Below, piece by piece: positions 1 through 8,004 of a stretch of 64,000 bases of DNA. Source of the DNA: Ferrithrix thermotolerans DSM 19514 (GTDB lineage Bacteria > Actinomycetota > Acidimicrobiia > Acidimicrobiales > Acidimicrobiaceae). The stretch spans positions 25,099 to 89,098 of the forward strand of contig NZ_FQUL01000005.1 of assembly GCF_900128965.1 (NCBI RefSeq). Reading direction: 5' to 3'. Each line of letters starts with the position of its first letter. The stretch's first letter is position 1. The notes beneath the pieces are model-generated. The model was not told where the DNA came from, searched no databases, and saw only the letters and a list, made by a program, of their open reading frames with translations. A program made the translations under genes and the position numbers.

Positions 1-213
1 TTTAGCTTTGGTGACGCCAACTTCTACGGATCGATGGGTGGTCAGCACCTAAACGCCCCGGTAGTTGGTATCGCGTCCACCCCAGACGGCATGGGGTATA
101 CGTTGGTTGGAGCAGATGGTGGTACCTTCAACTTTGGTGACGCCAACTTCTACGGCTCTCTGGCAGGCGAGCACCTAAACGCCCCTGTAGTTGGGATAAG
201 CCTCACGTACTAA
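1..213 (+). CDS. C-terminal end of a repeat-rich surface protein (partial)
   Basis: The window opens inside a reading frame that runs from base 1 to a TAA at 211-213. It encodes two copies of a roughly 42-residue repeat: the FGDANFYGS core recurs 126 bases apart, each followed by an HLNAPVVGI segment, with a GADGGTFNFG stretch between. Repeats of this type (GYWLVGADGGVFNFGDA...FYGS) occur in many secreted actinobacterial, especially Acidimicrobiia, proteins and are usually thought to form a propeller-like fold. The N-terminus and any signal or catalytic domain lie outside the window, so the role of the whole protein cannot be told. A strong terminator follows at once. The protein encoded at 3741-4544 carries related repeats. 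Confidence 0.8.
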   Translation, partial: FSFGDANFYGSMGGQHLNAPVVGIASTPDGMGYTLVGADGGTFNFGDANFYGSLAGEHLNAPVVGISLTY

Positions 214-234
214 AAACTTCTCTCTTCCTACGCT

Positions 235-283
235 AGTAGCGGTGGAGGTGCGCAAATTCGCACTTCTACCGCTACTTATTTTT
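235..283 (+). terminator. Rho-independent terminator
   Basis: An 18-base arm (235-252) pairs with 259-276 around a six-base loop, with only G-T wobbles as imperfections, and a T-rich run follows (277-283). It lies just behind the stop at 213 and should end the surface-protein transcript. Confidence 0.85.
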
Positions 284-429
284 GTCCAAAGGCTGCAGGG
301 TACATCAAAACCCTATGTGCACTATCTGCTCTAGTTAGACCTCACTCTTATCTGCCTAAGCAGTAATGTTTGTTAAGATGTACTTTGTCGGGTATCAGTG
401 TCGTCATCCGTATCGGTTTCCGCCAAAGG

Positions 430-1930
430 AACCGGTGATCCAATGACTTCAAAGACTCTACGTTGTAGAGAGGTTGGCACCGAGAGTTGCTCGATCCTAG
501 CTCCTTGGGTAGAGGTAGTCGTGTTTCTGGTAAGGGTTCCGCAGTAGGCATGTGCAGTATCAAAACTGTGGATCGTTTTGCCACCGGTCCTTCTTTGGTG
601 CTGTCTTTGCCATGGAGGGCAATTGGGTGAGAGTCGGGGGCGACGGGATCGTCACGCTTTGGAATCTGCCCGTCCTCAAAGAGAAGTCGGACAGGTGTCT
701 CTCTCGTATCCAGACGACATAGTGGGAGATCGTGGTAAGAGAGACATTTACTCTCACTTTGTTGTCGCTCTTGATAGGGGGTGTGTAGATCGAGGTCGAT
801 GACCTCTAAGGGATGGAAGTTTTGCTCCACAACGCTCAAACCCTTGTATGCCCCAACGGCGTTGGCATCGTCAAAGTCTTCTTTCGCTATTTAGAAAAAA
901 ATGACATAGATCCCAACGAGAGTAGCATATGTCTCGATGGAGTCGGTATCTTGGGGAAAAATAAACCCTTTCTTTTGAAAATCCAAGGTGAAGTGCCTGT
1001 CCATCTTGTGTCGATCAATAACCTGTCGTATCTCGAGAGCAGCCTTGGTCTTTGCCTGATGCGCACTTCCTTCGGAGACGTTCGAGGTCTCTGGCTCGCT
1101 ACTTAGAACATCTATTGCTTATGGGCTCGATGTTGTGCAAGATCTGACTCTCTAGATGAGTCGCTCATCTGGATATTCAGGATGGGTGATAAAAGAGAGG
1201 TTCGTCTCCAAGCTTTAGAGCTCCCTTGCGCATGAGGGTTTGGATCTGTGGAGCTCTGGCTGGATTGATCGACATTGTGCTTTGGCTTCCTTGCATCGCC
1301 TCGATAAAGACACGGGCTATCGTACCATGATCTCCTACCACGGTTATCTCCTTCAGTCCAAAGCGGTTCCTGGTCATGTCGCCGACACTTACGAATGCGC
1401 TAGGGTCTCTAATTGACAAGATATCAAATCGCCTTTGATCTGTCGACCTCCGACATCGGTCATTAGACCGCAGTTGATCTGGATCTTTCCCGGTTTGCGG
1501 TCTCTTAGGCAACCATAGCTAGCAAGTCGACAGAGGGTCCCCTCCATCTGAGAACAAGATAGGTCATAGATCACCCATACACCATTGTGCAGGTGGCGTC
1601 TGGCGAGTTGGGCCTCGATGGTTCCTTTGCGCTCGTAGAGCCAGTCCATTGCTCCGTAGATCCCATCGGTTGAGATATCGACAACTGAGTGGTCGACCCA
1701 AGGTGGTGTCACCCAAGCACCGAGAGATTGCAAGCTTTCAGCTTAGGCGAATGACTCTTGAAAAGATGAGGGTTATAGTGATATCACGCTCAGAACAGTA
1801 GGGACCAGCAAGGCTAAGAAGCTTTAGCTTGCTCGCCACCTTTGCTATAAAGTTTATGTGGCTATTGGGAAGACTTCGCTTGATTTTGGAAGGCGTCCTC
1901 TGCCACTACATGGTGCTTACTAGCCAAGGA
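430..1930 (-). pseudogene. Decayed IS1634-family transposase
   Basis: Read on the minus strand in changing frames, this stretch follows the order of an IS1634-type (IS4 superfamily) DDE transposase. An ERDITITLIF segment lies near 1780, a GIYGAMDWLYER segment near 1640, a RRHLHNGVWVIYDLS segment near 1570, FGLKEITVVGDHGTIA near 1340, and VEQNFHPLEVIDLDLHTPY near 820. The last corresponds to the family's conserved VERAFRSLKTVDLKVRPIHH block. Frames shift near 1700 and 1450 and several stops interrupt, so no functional transposase can be made. The apparent 163-residue frame at 348-839 is only the 3' end of this remnant. Outer ends are approximate because I could not identify terminal inverted repeats. 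A second remnant of the same family, on the other strand, lies at 52830-54243. Confidence 0.75.
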
Positions 1931-2324
1931 CTTTCGGATCAGCTCGAGATGGTCTTAGCCGGGAGATAGGAGAGATTGGCGAGGGTCTCGTTCTTTATTA
2001 TGCCATCCTGGCACTAGCAGCTTCACAGGAGATGGGTCTTTTACACCTCCTTGTTGTGCCGGCGACCTCTAGTGGCAATATGGATGGCACTGCTAGAGCG
2101 TTTCAGCTCATCTGGGCGTCACACCAAATCAACACCGTCAAGTAACTCATGTCCACATTTGCAGCCAGTTCTTAGCTATCTGCCCAGTTTGTTACGGGTA
2201 TTGGGATCAGAAGTCGTCGTAAGTTCAGATAAAAGTTTCGGATGATTTGAACTATGTTCTCTAAGCCGTAAAGGCGTCTTCATAGCATTTACACCAGTCG
2301 ACCGGGAAGTCTTTTAGGAGGAAT
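1931..2324. other. Intergenic, no gene recognised
   Basis: About 390 bases between the transposase remnant and the next gene. A 64-codon open frame at 2051-2245 has no recognisable motif and no convincing ribosome binding site. I see no RNA gene here. The last 30 bases carry the AGGAGG-type site of the next gene. Confidence 0.5.
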
Positions 2325-2753
2325 ATGCTTCAAGTTGTCGCCGTGGTCGAAGGAGCTTTTTCAGGCCAGGTCGTCACTGATCTTCGGTCTTCAGGCAACT
2401 TTGAAGATGTCCTGGGGGGTGGAGGTTTCTCGGTTGTCAGCTCTGGTTCGGTCCGAGGAAGAGAGACTGCAAAAGCAATTGCCAAGGCGCTTGGAGGGGT
2501 GGACGTCTTTGTCTTTTCTCAACTTGCACTTTTTTCAGTCAACATGTTTAGTGCTACAAACTCCTTATTGTTCAGCCAAGGTTCCCAGACCTTAGCACTG
2601 TCTGGGGGCGGGGGTTCTTTCGGTGACTGTGCGTTATCAACTAGAAAGTGCGAAGGTGTGGAAGCAGTCTCTGAGCAAGTACAGGAGCTTTTTACTGTAT
2701 TTGAAAACCTCGGTTTCAGTCGTGTGGTGCTTGTGCTTCCCGGTTCCACCTAG
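2325..2753 (+). CDS. Hypothetical protein, possibly a degenerate histidine phosphatase
   Basis: This 142-residue protein starts with ATG behind a strong TAGGAGGAAT site. No family is certain. The segment VVSSGSVRGRETAKAIAKALGG (split here as VVSSGSVRGRE and TAKAIAKALGG) closely resembles the SSPLxRARQTAEAIA block of histidine phosphatases (phosphoglycerate-mutase/SixA superfamily). The last residues VVLVLPGS sit where that family has VLLVSHG, and the first strand VVAVVEGAF sits where it has the catalytic RHG. If the alignment is right, both catalytic histidines are missing and the protein is not an active phosphatase. The downstream neighbour is a Nudix hydrolase, and Nudix plus histidine-phosphatase pairs or fusions (mycobacterial MutT1) are known. 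Function remains unknown. Confidence 0.7.
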   Translation: MLQVVAVVEGAFSGQVVTDLRSSGNFEDVLGGGGFSVVSSGSVRGRETAKAIAKALGGVDVFVFSQLALFSVNMFSATNSLLFSQGSQTLALSGGGGSFGDCALSTRKCEGVEAVSEQVQELFTVFENLGFSRVVLVLPGST

Positions 2754-2879
2754 ATGACCTCTTTAGGTATAAGTAAATCCATCGAGTTGCAAGAGTGGTG
2801 CCCAATGCTGTCAGTACCTACACTTCGACGGAGCTAGCCTTTACACTAAATTATCGACTACCCAGAGGCAGGAGGACGA

Positions 2880-3689
2880 GTGGTTACTCCAAAGAGCGCG
2901 TCGACCGTGGTGTTGCTAAAGCAAGGGCCTAGAGACTCTCTTTATGTGCTTATGTTAAAAAGAAATGTAGCGTTAGAGTTTGTCGGTGGTGCGTACGTCT
3001 TCCCTGGTGGCAAGGTTGATGTAGCTGACTCAAACCCTGATCTTTATGCTCGTTGCAATGGCCTAGACGACAGTAAAGCATCTGAGTTGCTGGGAGTCTG
3101 TAAAGATGGGCTCAGCTATTACGTCTGCGCGGTGAGGGAGTCGTTCGAAGAGGCGGGAGTACTTCTTGGCTCAGTCAGAGCCGAAAATTTGGGCGATAGT
3201 GACCTTTCGGTTCTAAGGTCCGAGCTAAACAGTGGCAAAGTCACCTTCGCCGACATGGCTCGCAAGCTCGACCTTGTGTTGGACTGTACACAACTCACCT
3301 ACTTCTCTCACTGGATAACGCCTGAAGGGTCACCGCGCAGGTACGACACGAGGTTTTTCGTCGCCGAGATGCCCTCTGCCCAAGACCCAGGGGCTGACAG
3401 CGGAGAGACAACGTCTCACATCTGGGTTACCCCCTCACAGGCGCTAGAGAGCCATCAAGAAGGTAGGTTCGAGATGATACTTCCTACCGTCAAGACACTC
3501 GAGCTTTTCTTGGAATTTTCGTCCGTGAAAGATGCATTAGCTTGGGCTCGCTCCCAAAGAGATGTTCCAACGATACTCCCAAAGCTCGTTAGCAGTGGAG
3601 ACTCCGTGGAAGCGATCTTGCCGGATAATCCAGCGTACGCCTCATCTGAGGAGGTTTATCTACAAAGTGCTAGAGACATACCGTTATAG
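2880..3689 (+). CDS. Nudix hydrolase (NUDT19/RNase-like CoA-diphosphatase type)
   Basis: The protein has 269 residues and a GTG start at 2880 preceded by AGGAGG. It begins with a strand typical of Nudix proteins (STVVLLKQG), then GGAYVFPGGKVD near residue 37 and AVRESFEEAGVLLG near residue 82. Together these form the Nudix box (GX5EX7REUXEEXGU), but with a long insertion between its first glycine and the REXXEE helix, as in NUDT19-like proteins. Members hydrolyse nucleoside diphosphates linked to another moiety, sometimes CoA esters; Mg2+ is bound by the glutamates, which are all present. The substrate cannot be told from sequence. It follows the 142-residue gene at 2325 by 126 bases and precedes a repeat protein at 3741; co-transcription is possible. 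Confidence 0.88.
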   Translation: MVTPKSASTVVLLKQGPRDSLYVLMLKRNVALEFVGGAYVFPGGKVDVADSNPDLYARCNGLDDSKASELLGVCKDGLSYYVCAVRESFEEAGVLLGSVRAENLGDSDLSVLRSELNSGKVTFADMARKLDLVLDCTQLTYFSHWITPEGSPRRYDTRFFVAEMPSAQDPGADSGETTSHIWVTPSQALESHQEGRFEMILPTVKTLELFLEFSSVKDALAWARSQRDVPTILPKLVSSGDSVEAILPDNPAYASSEEVYLQSARDIPL

Positions 3690-3740
3690 GCTCGTTGTTT
3701 ACTGGAGAGAGACCTACATGTCTAAAGTGGTTATTCAGCT

Positions 3741-4544
3741 ATGACCACCCTTCGGCCGTCTCGGATAGTGAAGTCTTTCAAGAACGCCGGATCGGGATAC
3801 TCGGTGTTGTTCGCCAATGGGGATCTGTACAGATTCAACCAGCAGGGGTTCTGGCGCGTCAAAGGCTTCCGAAGTCGATCGGTTCCAGTATCCATGACTT
3901 TACTAAGAGACGATGAGATGGGACACTCCTCTCGCCTTTGCGTATTATTTGCTGATGGTACCGTAGCGTCGCTGACTGGGGATCGATGGGTCGTTGAGGC
4001 GGAACTGATGCCGAGGGACGGGAATCCATTCGTTTCCATGACTGGAGTTCGACGAAGCGACTTAGCGGTAGTTTGCAAAGACGGCGTTATCTTAGATCTC
4101 GCTGACCGCGTCTTGGCGGAGACCTTAGAACCTCATTCCACACCGGCGGCAGTACTTATGACGCACCCAGACTCATCAGGGTTTTACGTCGTGGGTACCT
4201 CCGGATGGGTAGAAGCCATAAACGATGATCTTCCCTACTTTGGTTCCTTAGCCAGGGAACGCCTAAACGCGCCGATCGTAGATGGCGCTGTAACTGCTGG
4301 CGGTGATGGTTACTGGTTATTGGGAGCCGACGGCGGTGTCTTTACCTTTGGCGCGGCGAGGTTTCATGGCTCACTTTCTGGTAGGATCTCAGTCCACGAC
4401 GCCAGATCGATCTTGCCACTCAAGGACGGGTCAGGATACTGGATTTTGGCCAGGAACGGGAAGGTTTATGCGATGGGTAACTGCGCTTATCTTGGCTCGT
4501 GCTTGCATCACCCATGCGGAGCCTTGGCCGTTTCTTTGGTCTAG
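3741..4544 (+). CDS. Propeller-type repeat protein
   Basis: A 267-residue protein made of loosely repeated units such as GYSVLFANGDLYRFNQ, LCVLFADGTVASL, GFYVVGTSGWVEA, GYWLLGADGGVFTFG with ARFHGSLSG, and GYWILARNGKVYAMG with AYLGS. The later units match the repeats of the partial protein at 1-213. No signal peptide is visible at the N-terminus (MTTLRPSRIVKSFKNAGSG), so, unlike most proteins with this repeat, it may stay in the cytoplasm or be exported by another route. There is no good ribosome binding site before the ATG; an in-frame stop at 3723-3725 rules out a longer N-terminus. Its stop overlaps by four bases the stop of the convergent mrp gene. No enzymatic motif is seen. Confidence 0.7.
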   Translation: MTTLRPSRIVKSFKNAGSGYSVLFANGDLYRFNQQGFWRVKGFRSRSVPVSMTLLRDDEMGHSSRLCVLFADGTVASLTGDRWVVEAELMPRDGNPFVSMTGVRRSDLAVVCKDGVILDLADRVLAETLEPHSTPAAVLMTHPDSSGFYVVGTSGWVEAINDDLPYFGSLARERLNAPIVDGAVTAGGDGYWLLGADGGVFTFGAARFHGSLSGRISVHDARSILPLKDGSGYWILARNGKVYAMGNCAYLGSCLHHPCGALAVSLV

Positions 4545-5710
4545 AGGCTATCTTCTAAGTCTTCAAAGAGTCTCAGCATCTTTGAGGTGCAGCTAGCGGT
4601 TTCAAGTTCCTTTCTTGCAAACCAATCCAGCAGGTACTCAAAGATATCATCAAGCGCTTTGCGGAAGGACTGGTTGTCACTTGTGCCAACTGAAGTGACC
4701 GATGCCTCAGCGGAGCTGGCCAGAAGTGGAACCTTGGCAACTAGATGTGCATCAGCTCTTTCCGCCAAGAAGGCACCACCACCCTCTCCAAATAGTGAAT
4801 AGGGCGAGCCGTGTTCGCATATGAAGTAAGACATATTCTCGACTACGCCGGCTATCTCGAGTCCCGTCTTTTTGCACATATCGGCCACTCTCGTTGCGAC
4901 GGTTGCAACCTCAATGGAGGGCGTCGTGACGACGATGACCTTTGACTGTGGCAGTAGCCTGGAGAGACCGAGCTGAATATCTCCTGTGCCAGGCGGCATA
5001 TCGATGAAAAGATAATCGATGTCACCCCACTCTACATCGTCCACGAAGTGCTGAAGTGCTCTTGAGAGCATGGGACCCCGCCACATTATCGCCTCGTCCT
5101 CGGAGTCTGCTAGTAGACCCATCGAGACTAAAGAGATCTCCGTGCCTTCAATGCTTGCCTTGAGAGGCTGTATTTTGAAGTTTGTAGAGTCCCCTTTTGC
5201 ATCCAGCCGTTTCTTTTTGTCGCCTAGTAGCATCCTCACCGTGGAGTAGCCCCAAATATCAGCGTCCAGGAGTCCGACGCGATATCCTGCACGGGCAAAT
5301 CTCATAGCCACTTGAACGCTAAGCGTTGACTTCCCAACGCCACCTTTCCCAGATGCCAGCGCAACTACCTTGACCTTGCGTTTGAGCGAAGAAGACCGCA
5401 TTGCCTTTGCGGCGTTTGCGCGAGCTTGTTTCATAGCAGCTGCTTTTTCTGCCTTATTCATCTCGACGACCCTAAACACAACGGAAGTGATCCCGAATCC
5501 ACGTGCGACGGTCTCGATGTCGTGCTGAATCTTGGCTCTAAGAGGGCAACGAATGGTTGTCAAGGCTAAATTCACAAGAATCGAGTCAGCTGAGGCTTGC
5601 TCGATTCCCTGCACCATGCCGAGCGTCACTATGTCAGTCCCTAGTTCTGGGTCTATGACGTCTCTCAATCTCTCTCTCATTGACTCTGGGTCAAAGGAAA
5701 CTATGGACAC
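4541..5710 (-). CDS. mrp: Mrp/NBP35-family iron-sulfur carrier ATPase
   Basis: A 389-residue cytoplasmic P-loop ATPase that probably carries Fe-S clusters to apo-proteins. An N-terminal MIP18/DUF59 domain (about residues 5-85, with VIDPELGTDIVTLGMV) precedes the ParA-like domain with the deviant Walker A ASGKGGVGKST, the switch segment LFIDMPPGTGDIQL and GVVENMSYF. In many homologues that last motif is followed by a CxxC that holds a bridging cluster between two subunits; here only one cysteine follows (YFICEHGS). Actinobacterial Mrp proteins often lack the CxxC. The start is GTG with a weak site. The A-type carrier gene at 5850 is divergent to it, giving a small Fe-S assembly locus. Confidence 0.93.
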   Translation of the reverse strand: MSIVSFDPESMRERLRDVIDPELGTDIVTLGMVQGIEQASADSILVNLALTTIRCPLRAKIQHDIETVARGFGITSVVFRVVEMNKAEKAAAMKQARANAAKAMRSSSLKRKVKVVALASGKGGVGKSTLSVQVAMRFARAGYRVGLLDADIWGYSTVRMLLGDKKKRLDAKGDSTNFKIQPLKASIEGTEISLVSMGLLADSEDEAIMWRGPMLSRALQHFVDDVEWGDIDYLFIDMPPGTGDIQLGLSRLLPQSKVIVVTTPSIEVATVATRVADMCKKTGLEIAGVVENMSYFICEHGSPYSLFGEGGGAFLAERADAHLVAKVPLLASSAEASVTSVGTSDNQSFRKALDDIFEYLLDWFARKELETASCTSKMLRLFEDLEDSL

Positions 5711-5849
5711 AGGACAATCCTAGGCATCTCCGTCAAAGAGCCGATGATTTAGAGAGGGTGTTTTATTAGCTGATCTTTGCTATAGTGAATCAAAAGTCTT
5801 GAATTTATCGTATGTAGTTTCGATGCTTAGGCATGGAAGGGAGAGTCAA

Positions 5850-6212
5850 GTGGCCATTAGCCAGATCTCAATCGGCAAGAAACCTTCGGTGGTAGCTCTT
5901 ACTCCTCCAGCTGTAAAGAAGGTAAGTGAGCTTCTGGCTGAGGAAGAAGATGGAGAACAGCTTGTCCTTAGAGTGGCTGTAAAAGCGGGTGGTTGTTCTG
6001 GATATAGCTATGACATGTTCTTTGACAGCGAGGTCGAGGAAGACGATATCGTGTCAGAGTTCGACTCCGTGAGAGTTGTTGTCGATCCAGACTCCGCCTC
6101 ACTACTTAGGGGATCCACTTTGGACTATAAAGATGGTCTTAGCGGTGCAGGGTTTCACATAACCAATCCGAATGCAACAAAGACCTGTGGATGTGGGTCA
6201 TCTTTCTCCTAA
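5850..6212 (+). CDS. erpA: A-type iron-sulfur cluster carrier (HesB/IscA/ErpA family)
   Basis: A 120-residue HesB-like protein that would accept Fe-S clusters and pass them to target enzymes. The three conserved cysteines are present: Cys49 in AGGCSGYSYDMFFD and Cys113/Cys115 in TCGCGSSFS. I chose the GTG at 5850 because GGAAGGGAGAG lies just upstream and the resulting length matches the family. A longer frame starting with TTG at 5799 has no ribosome binding site and a non-conserved N-terminus. It is divergent from mrp with a 139-base spacer and is followed by a strong terminator. ErpA and IscA cannot be told apart by sequence alone; the absence of iscS/iscU neighbours favours an ErpA-type role. 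Confidence 0.9.
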   Translation: MAISQISIGKKPSVVALTPPAVKKVSELLAEEEDGEQLVLRVAVKAGGCSGYSYDMFFDSEVEEDDIVSEFDSVRVVVDPDSASLLRGSTLDYKDGLSGAGFHITNPNATKTCGCGSSFS

Positions 6213-6248
6213 GTAGGAGGCCAAGCGTCTTAGGTTCGATCCACTTGT

Positions 6249-6297
6249 AAACTCCAAAGAGCTACAGCGCTTACGTGCCGTGATTCTTTGGAGTTTT
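6249..6297 (+). terminator. Terminator between convergent genes
   Basis: AAACTCCAAAGA (6249-6260) pairs perfectly with TCTTTGGAGTTT (6285-6296) and runs into a T tract. It ends the A-type carrier gene and may also help stop transcription from the convergent flavoprotein operon. Confidence 0.8.
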
Positions 6298-6311
6298 GAA
6301 AGAGTCTAGTT

Positions 6312-7991
6312 CTACTGGCCTAGCTTCCCCTGGTGGTACTTTACGATCGCCGAGGCGGCCCTCATGCCCTGTGCCATCGCCTCCACCACAGTTGAGGGTC
6401 CAACAAGAGCATCTCCTACCACCCAAACGTTCTCCGAGTAGGGAACTTCAGCTTTTTGTAGCCCCACCTCACGTGCTAGTGCCAATTCACCGACTCGTGT
6501 TGCAGCAGTTTTAGCTAGGATTCCGCTGGCCATCCAGGTTCGATCGGGAATTCCTTCAAAGTCTTTTCTGATAGGGCGGTAATCTCTATCTCCAAGCAGG
6601 TCCCCGACCACCTGAAATCCGAGGGCTGCAACGACGATGTCGAAGTCCTGAACGGTCTCTGAGTGTTTGATGATCTTTGGTAGGCGGTCTTTGTGGGGCT
6701 GCGAGGTCTTAGCAATGACCGCTCTAACTCTTCCGACCTGCGTTGACTCCAAAGACAACACAGTGTGTTCGAAGAGAACCCTAACTCCTTCGAGCTCAGC
6801 TTCGCTCAGCTCGTCGCTCCTTACCGGTGAGTACTTGCGATTTAGCCATTCAACCACGAAAGGTCGAGCTCCGTTTCTTATAGCCATCCTGCCTACGTCC
6901 ATGGCGGTATTTCCGCCACCGACTACAAGGACGTCCCTGTCGATCCATCCTGGATGGGCATATCCAGTCTCAAGCGATTCTCCTAGGGTCTCTAGTACCT
7001 CCTCGGCGTTTTGAACTGCGACGTCAGCGGATACCTTTGCTGGTGGAGCGATGGCTCGGGAAGCTCCATGTGCGACGATAACTGCATCGTAGGTTGACTT
7101 TAGTTCCTCTAGTGCGGCCCGATCGATCTCGGTATTTAGGTAGAGATTGGCGCCATCTCTAACAAGTTCTTCCCAGGGTCTTTTTGCTACCTGATCGGGT
7201 AAAGAGAAAGCGGGTATGCTGTATCTAAGGAGACCTCCCGCAATTGGTGCTCTTTCAAAGACATCCACTGAGCCCCCTTTTCGCAAGATCTCGCCTGCTG
7301 CTCCGATCGCCGCTGGTCCGGAGCCGACAATTGCTACCTTTGGTCCACCAGGGCTTTTCGCAGTTACAGCTGGGGTTTCTGTCTTTGCATGATCTGCTAC
7401 GAAACGTTCAAGAGCTCCGATTCCTACTGGTTCATCACCTGCTAGTGCCAAAGAGCAGGCTCCTTCGCACTGTGCGCTCTGATTACACACTCTGGAGCAT
7501 ACGTCTGACAGAAATGAGGTTCGAGAAAGAATGTCCTTTGCCTCATCTATGGCACTTCTACGTATGGCGTCTATGAAGCCTGGTATATCGTTGTGAGCAG
7601 GACAACCGCGAACACAGGTTGGATCAGGGCACCCTAGGCATCTTTGTGCTTCTAATTTGGCAGCACTTAGGGATTCATATCCCCGCCTGGTCTCTAAAGT
7701 GCTCACAAAGAGAGGTGTAGGTGTTACGTGAGCAGTTGGCAGATGCGGAGGTACCAGTGGAGCGCCGTGGATCTCGATGGCTCCAAATGGGCATAGTCTT
7801 TCGCACTGATGGCATCCAACGCAGAGTCCTTCGTCGACGGTTACGACCCAATCAACGTCGTCGATGCTGATAGCTCCTACTGGGCAACGTACCAGGCAGT
7901 CCTCACAGCCGGCGCAACGGTCGAAGTAAACCGTAGCGGTGACTTTTGTCTTGGGTTGGTTATTGTCTTTTGTAAAGGTTGAGATTGTCAT
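6312..7991 (-). CDS. Ferredoxin/GltD-like FAD-dependent NAD(P)H oxidoreductase
   Basis: A 559-residue soluble flavoprotein in three parts. Residues 20-75 are a bacterial 2[4Fe-4S] ferredoxin with Cys26, 29, 32, 36 and Cys57, 60, 63, 67. Residues 110-205 are the glutamate-synthase-beta-like Fe-S domain (Cys118, 121, 126, 130; LSDVCSRVCNQSAQCEGAC). The rest is the two-dinucleotide fold with FAD motif IVGSGPAAIG (about 221) and NAD(P)H motif VVGGGNTAMD. Such proteins move electrons between NAD(P)H and ferredoxin-like partners. There is no glutamate synthase large subunit nearby. Its start lies 13 bases behind the stop of the membrane polyferredoxin gene with a GGAGAG site between, so the two are surely one operon and likely one electron path. 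Confidence 0.85.
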   Translation of the reverse strand: MTISTFTKDNNQPKTKVTATVYFDRCAGCEDCLVRCPVGAISIDDVDWVVTVDEGLCVGCHQCERLCPFGAIEIHGAPLVPPHLPTAHVTPTPLFVSTLETRRGYESLSAAKLEAQRCLGCPDPTCVRGCPAHNDIPGFIDAIRRSAIDEAKDILSRTSFLSDVCSRVCNQSAQCEGACSLALAGDEPVGIGALERFVADHAKTETPAVTAKSPGGPKVAIVGSGPAAIGAAGEILRKGGSVDVFERAPIAGGLLRYSIPAFSLPDQVAKRPWEELVRDGANLYLNTEIDRAALEELKSTYDAVIVAHGASRAIAPPAKVSADVAVQNAEEVLETLGESLETGYAHPGWIDRDVLVVGGGNTAMDVGRMAIRNGARPFVVEWLNRKYSPVRSDELSEAELEGVRVLFEHTVLSLESTQVGRVRAVIAKTSQPHKDRLPKIIKHSETVQDFDIVVAALGFQVVGDLLGDRDYRPIRKDFEGIPDRTWMASGILAKTAATRVGELALAREVGLQKAEVPYSENVWVVGDALVGPSTVVEAMAQGMRAASAIVKYHQGKLGQ

Positions 7992-8004
7992 CTTGAACTC
8001 TCCT

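Noticed and set aside
348-839. 163-codon minus-strand frame as a separate gene
   Set aside because: Its content (VEQNFHPLEVIDLDLHTPY and the tail) is the 3' end of a frameshifted IS1634-type transposase; included in the pseudogene.
813-1106. 97-codon plus-strand frame
   Set aside because: It lies antisense to the transposase remnant, has no ribosome binding site and no motif.
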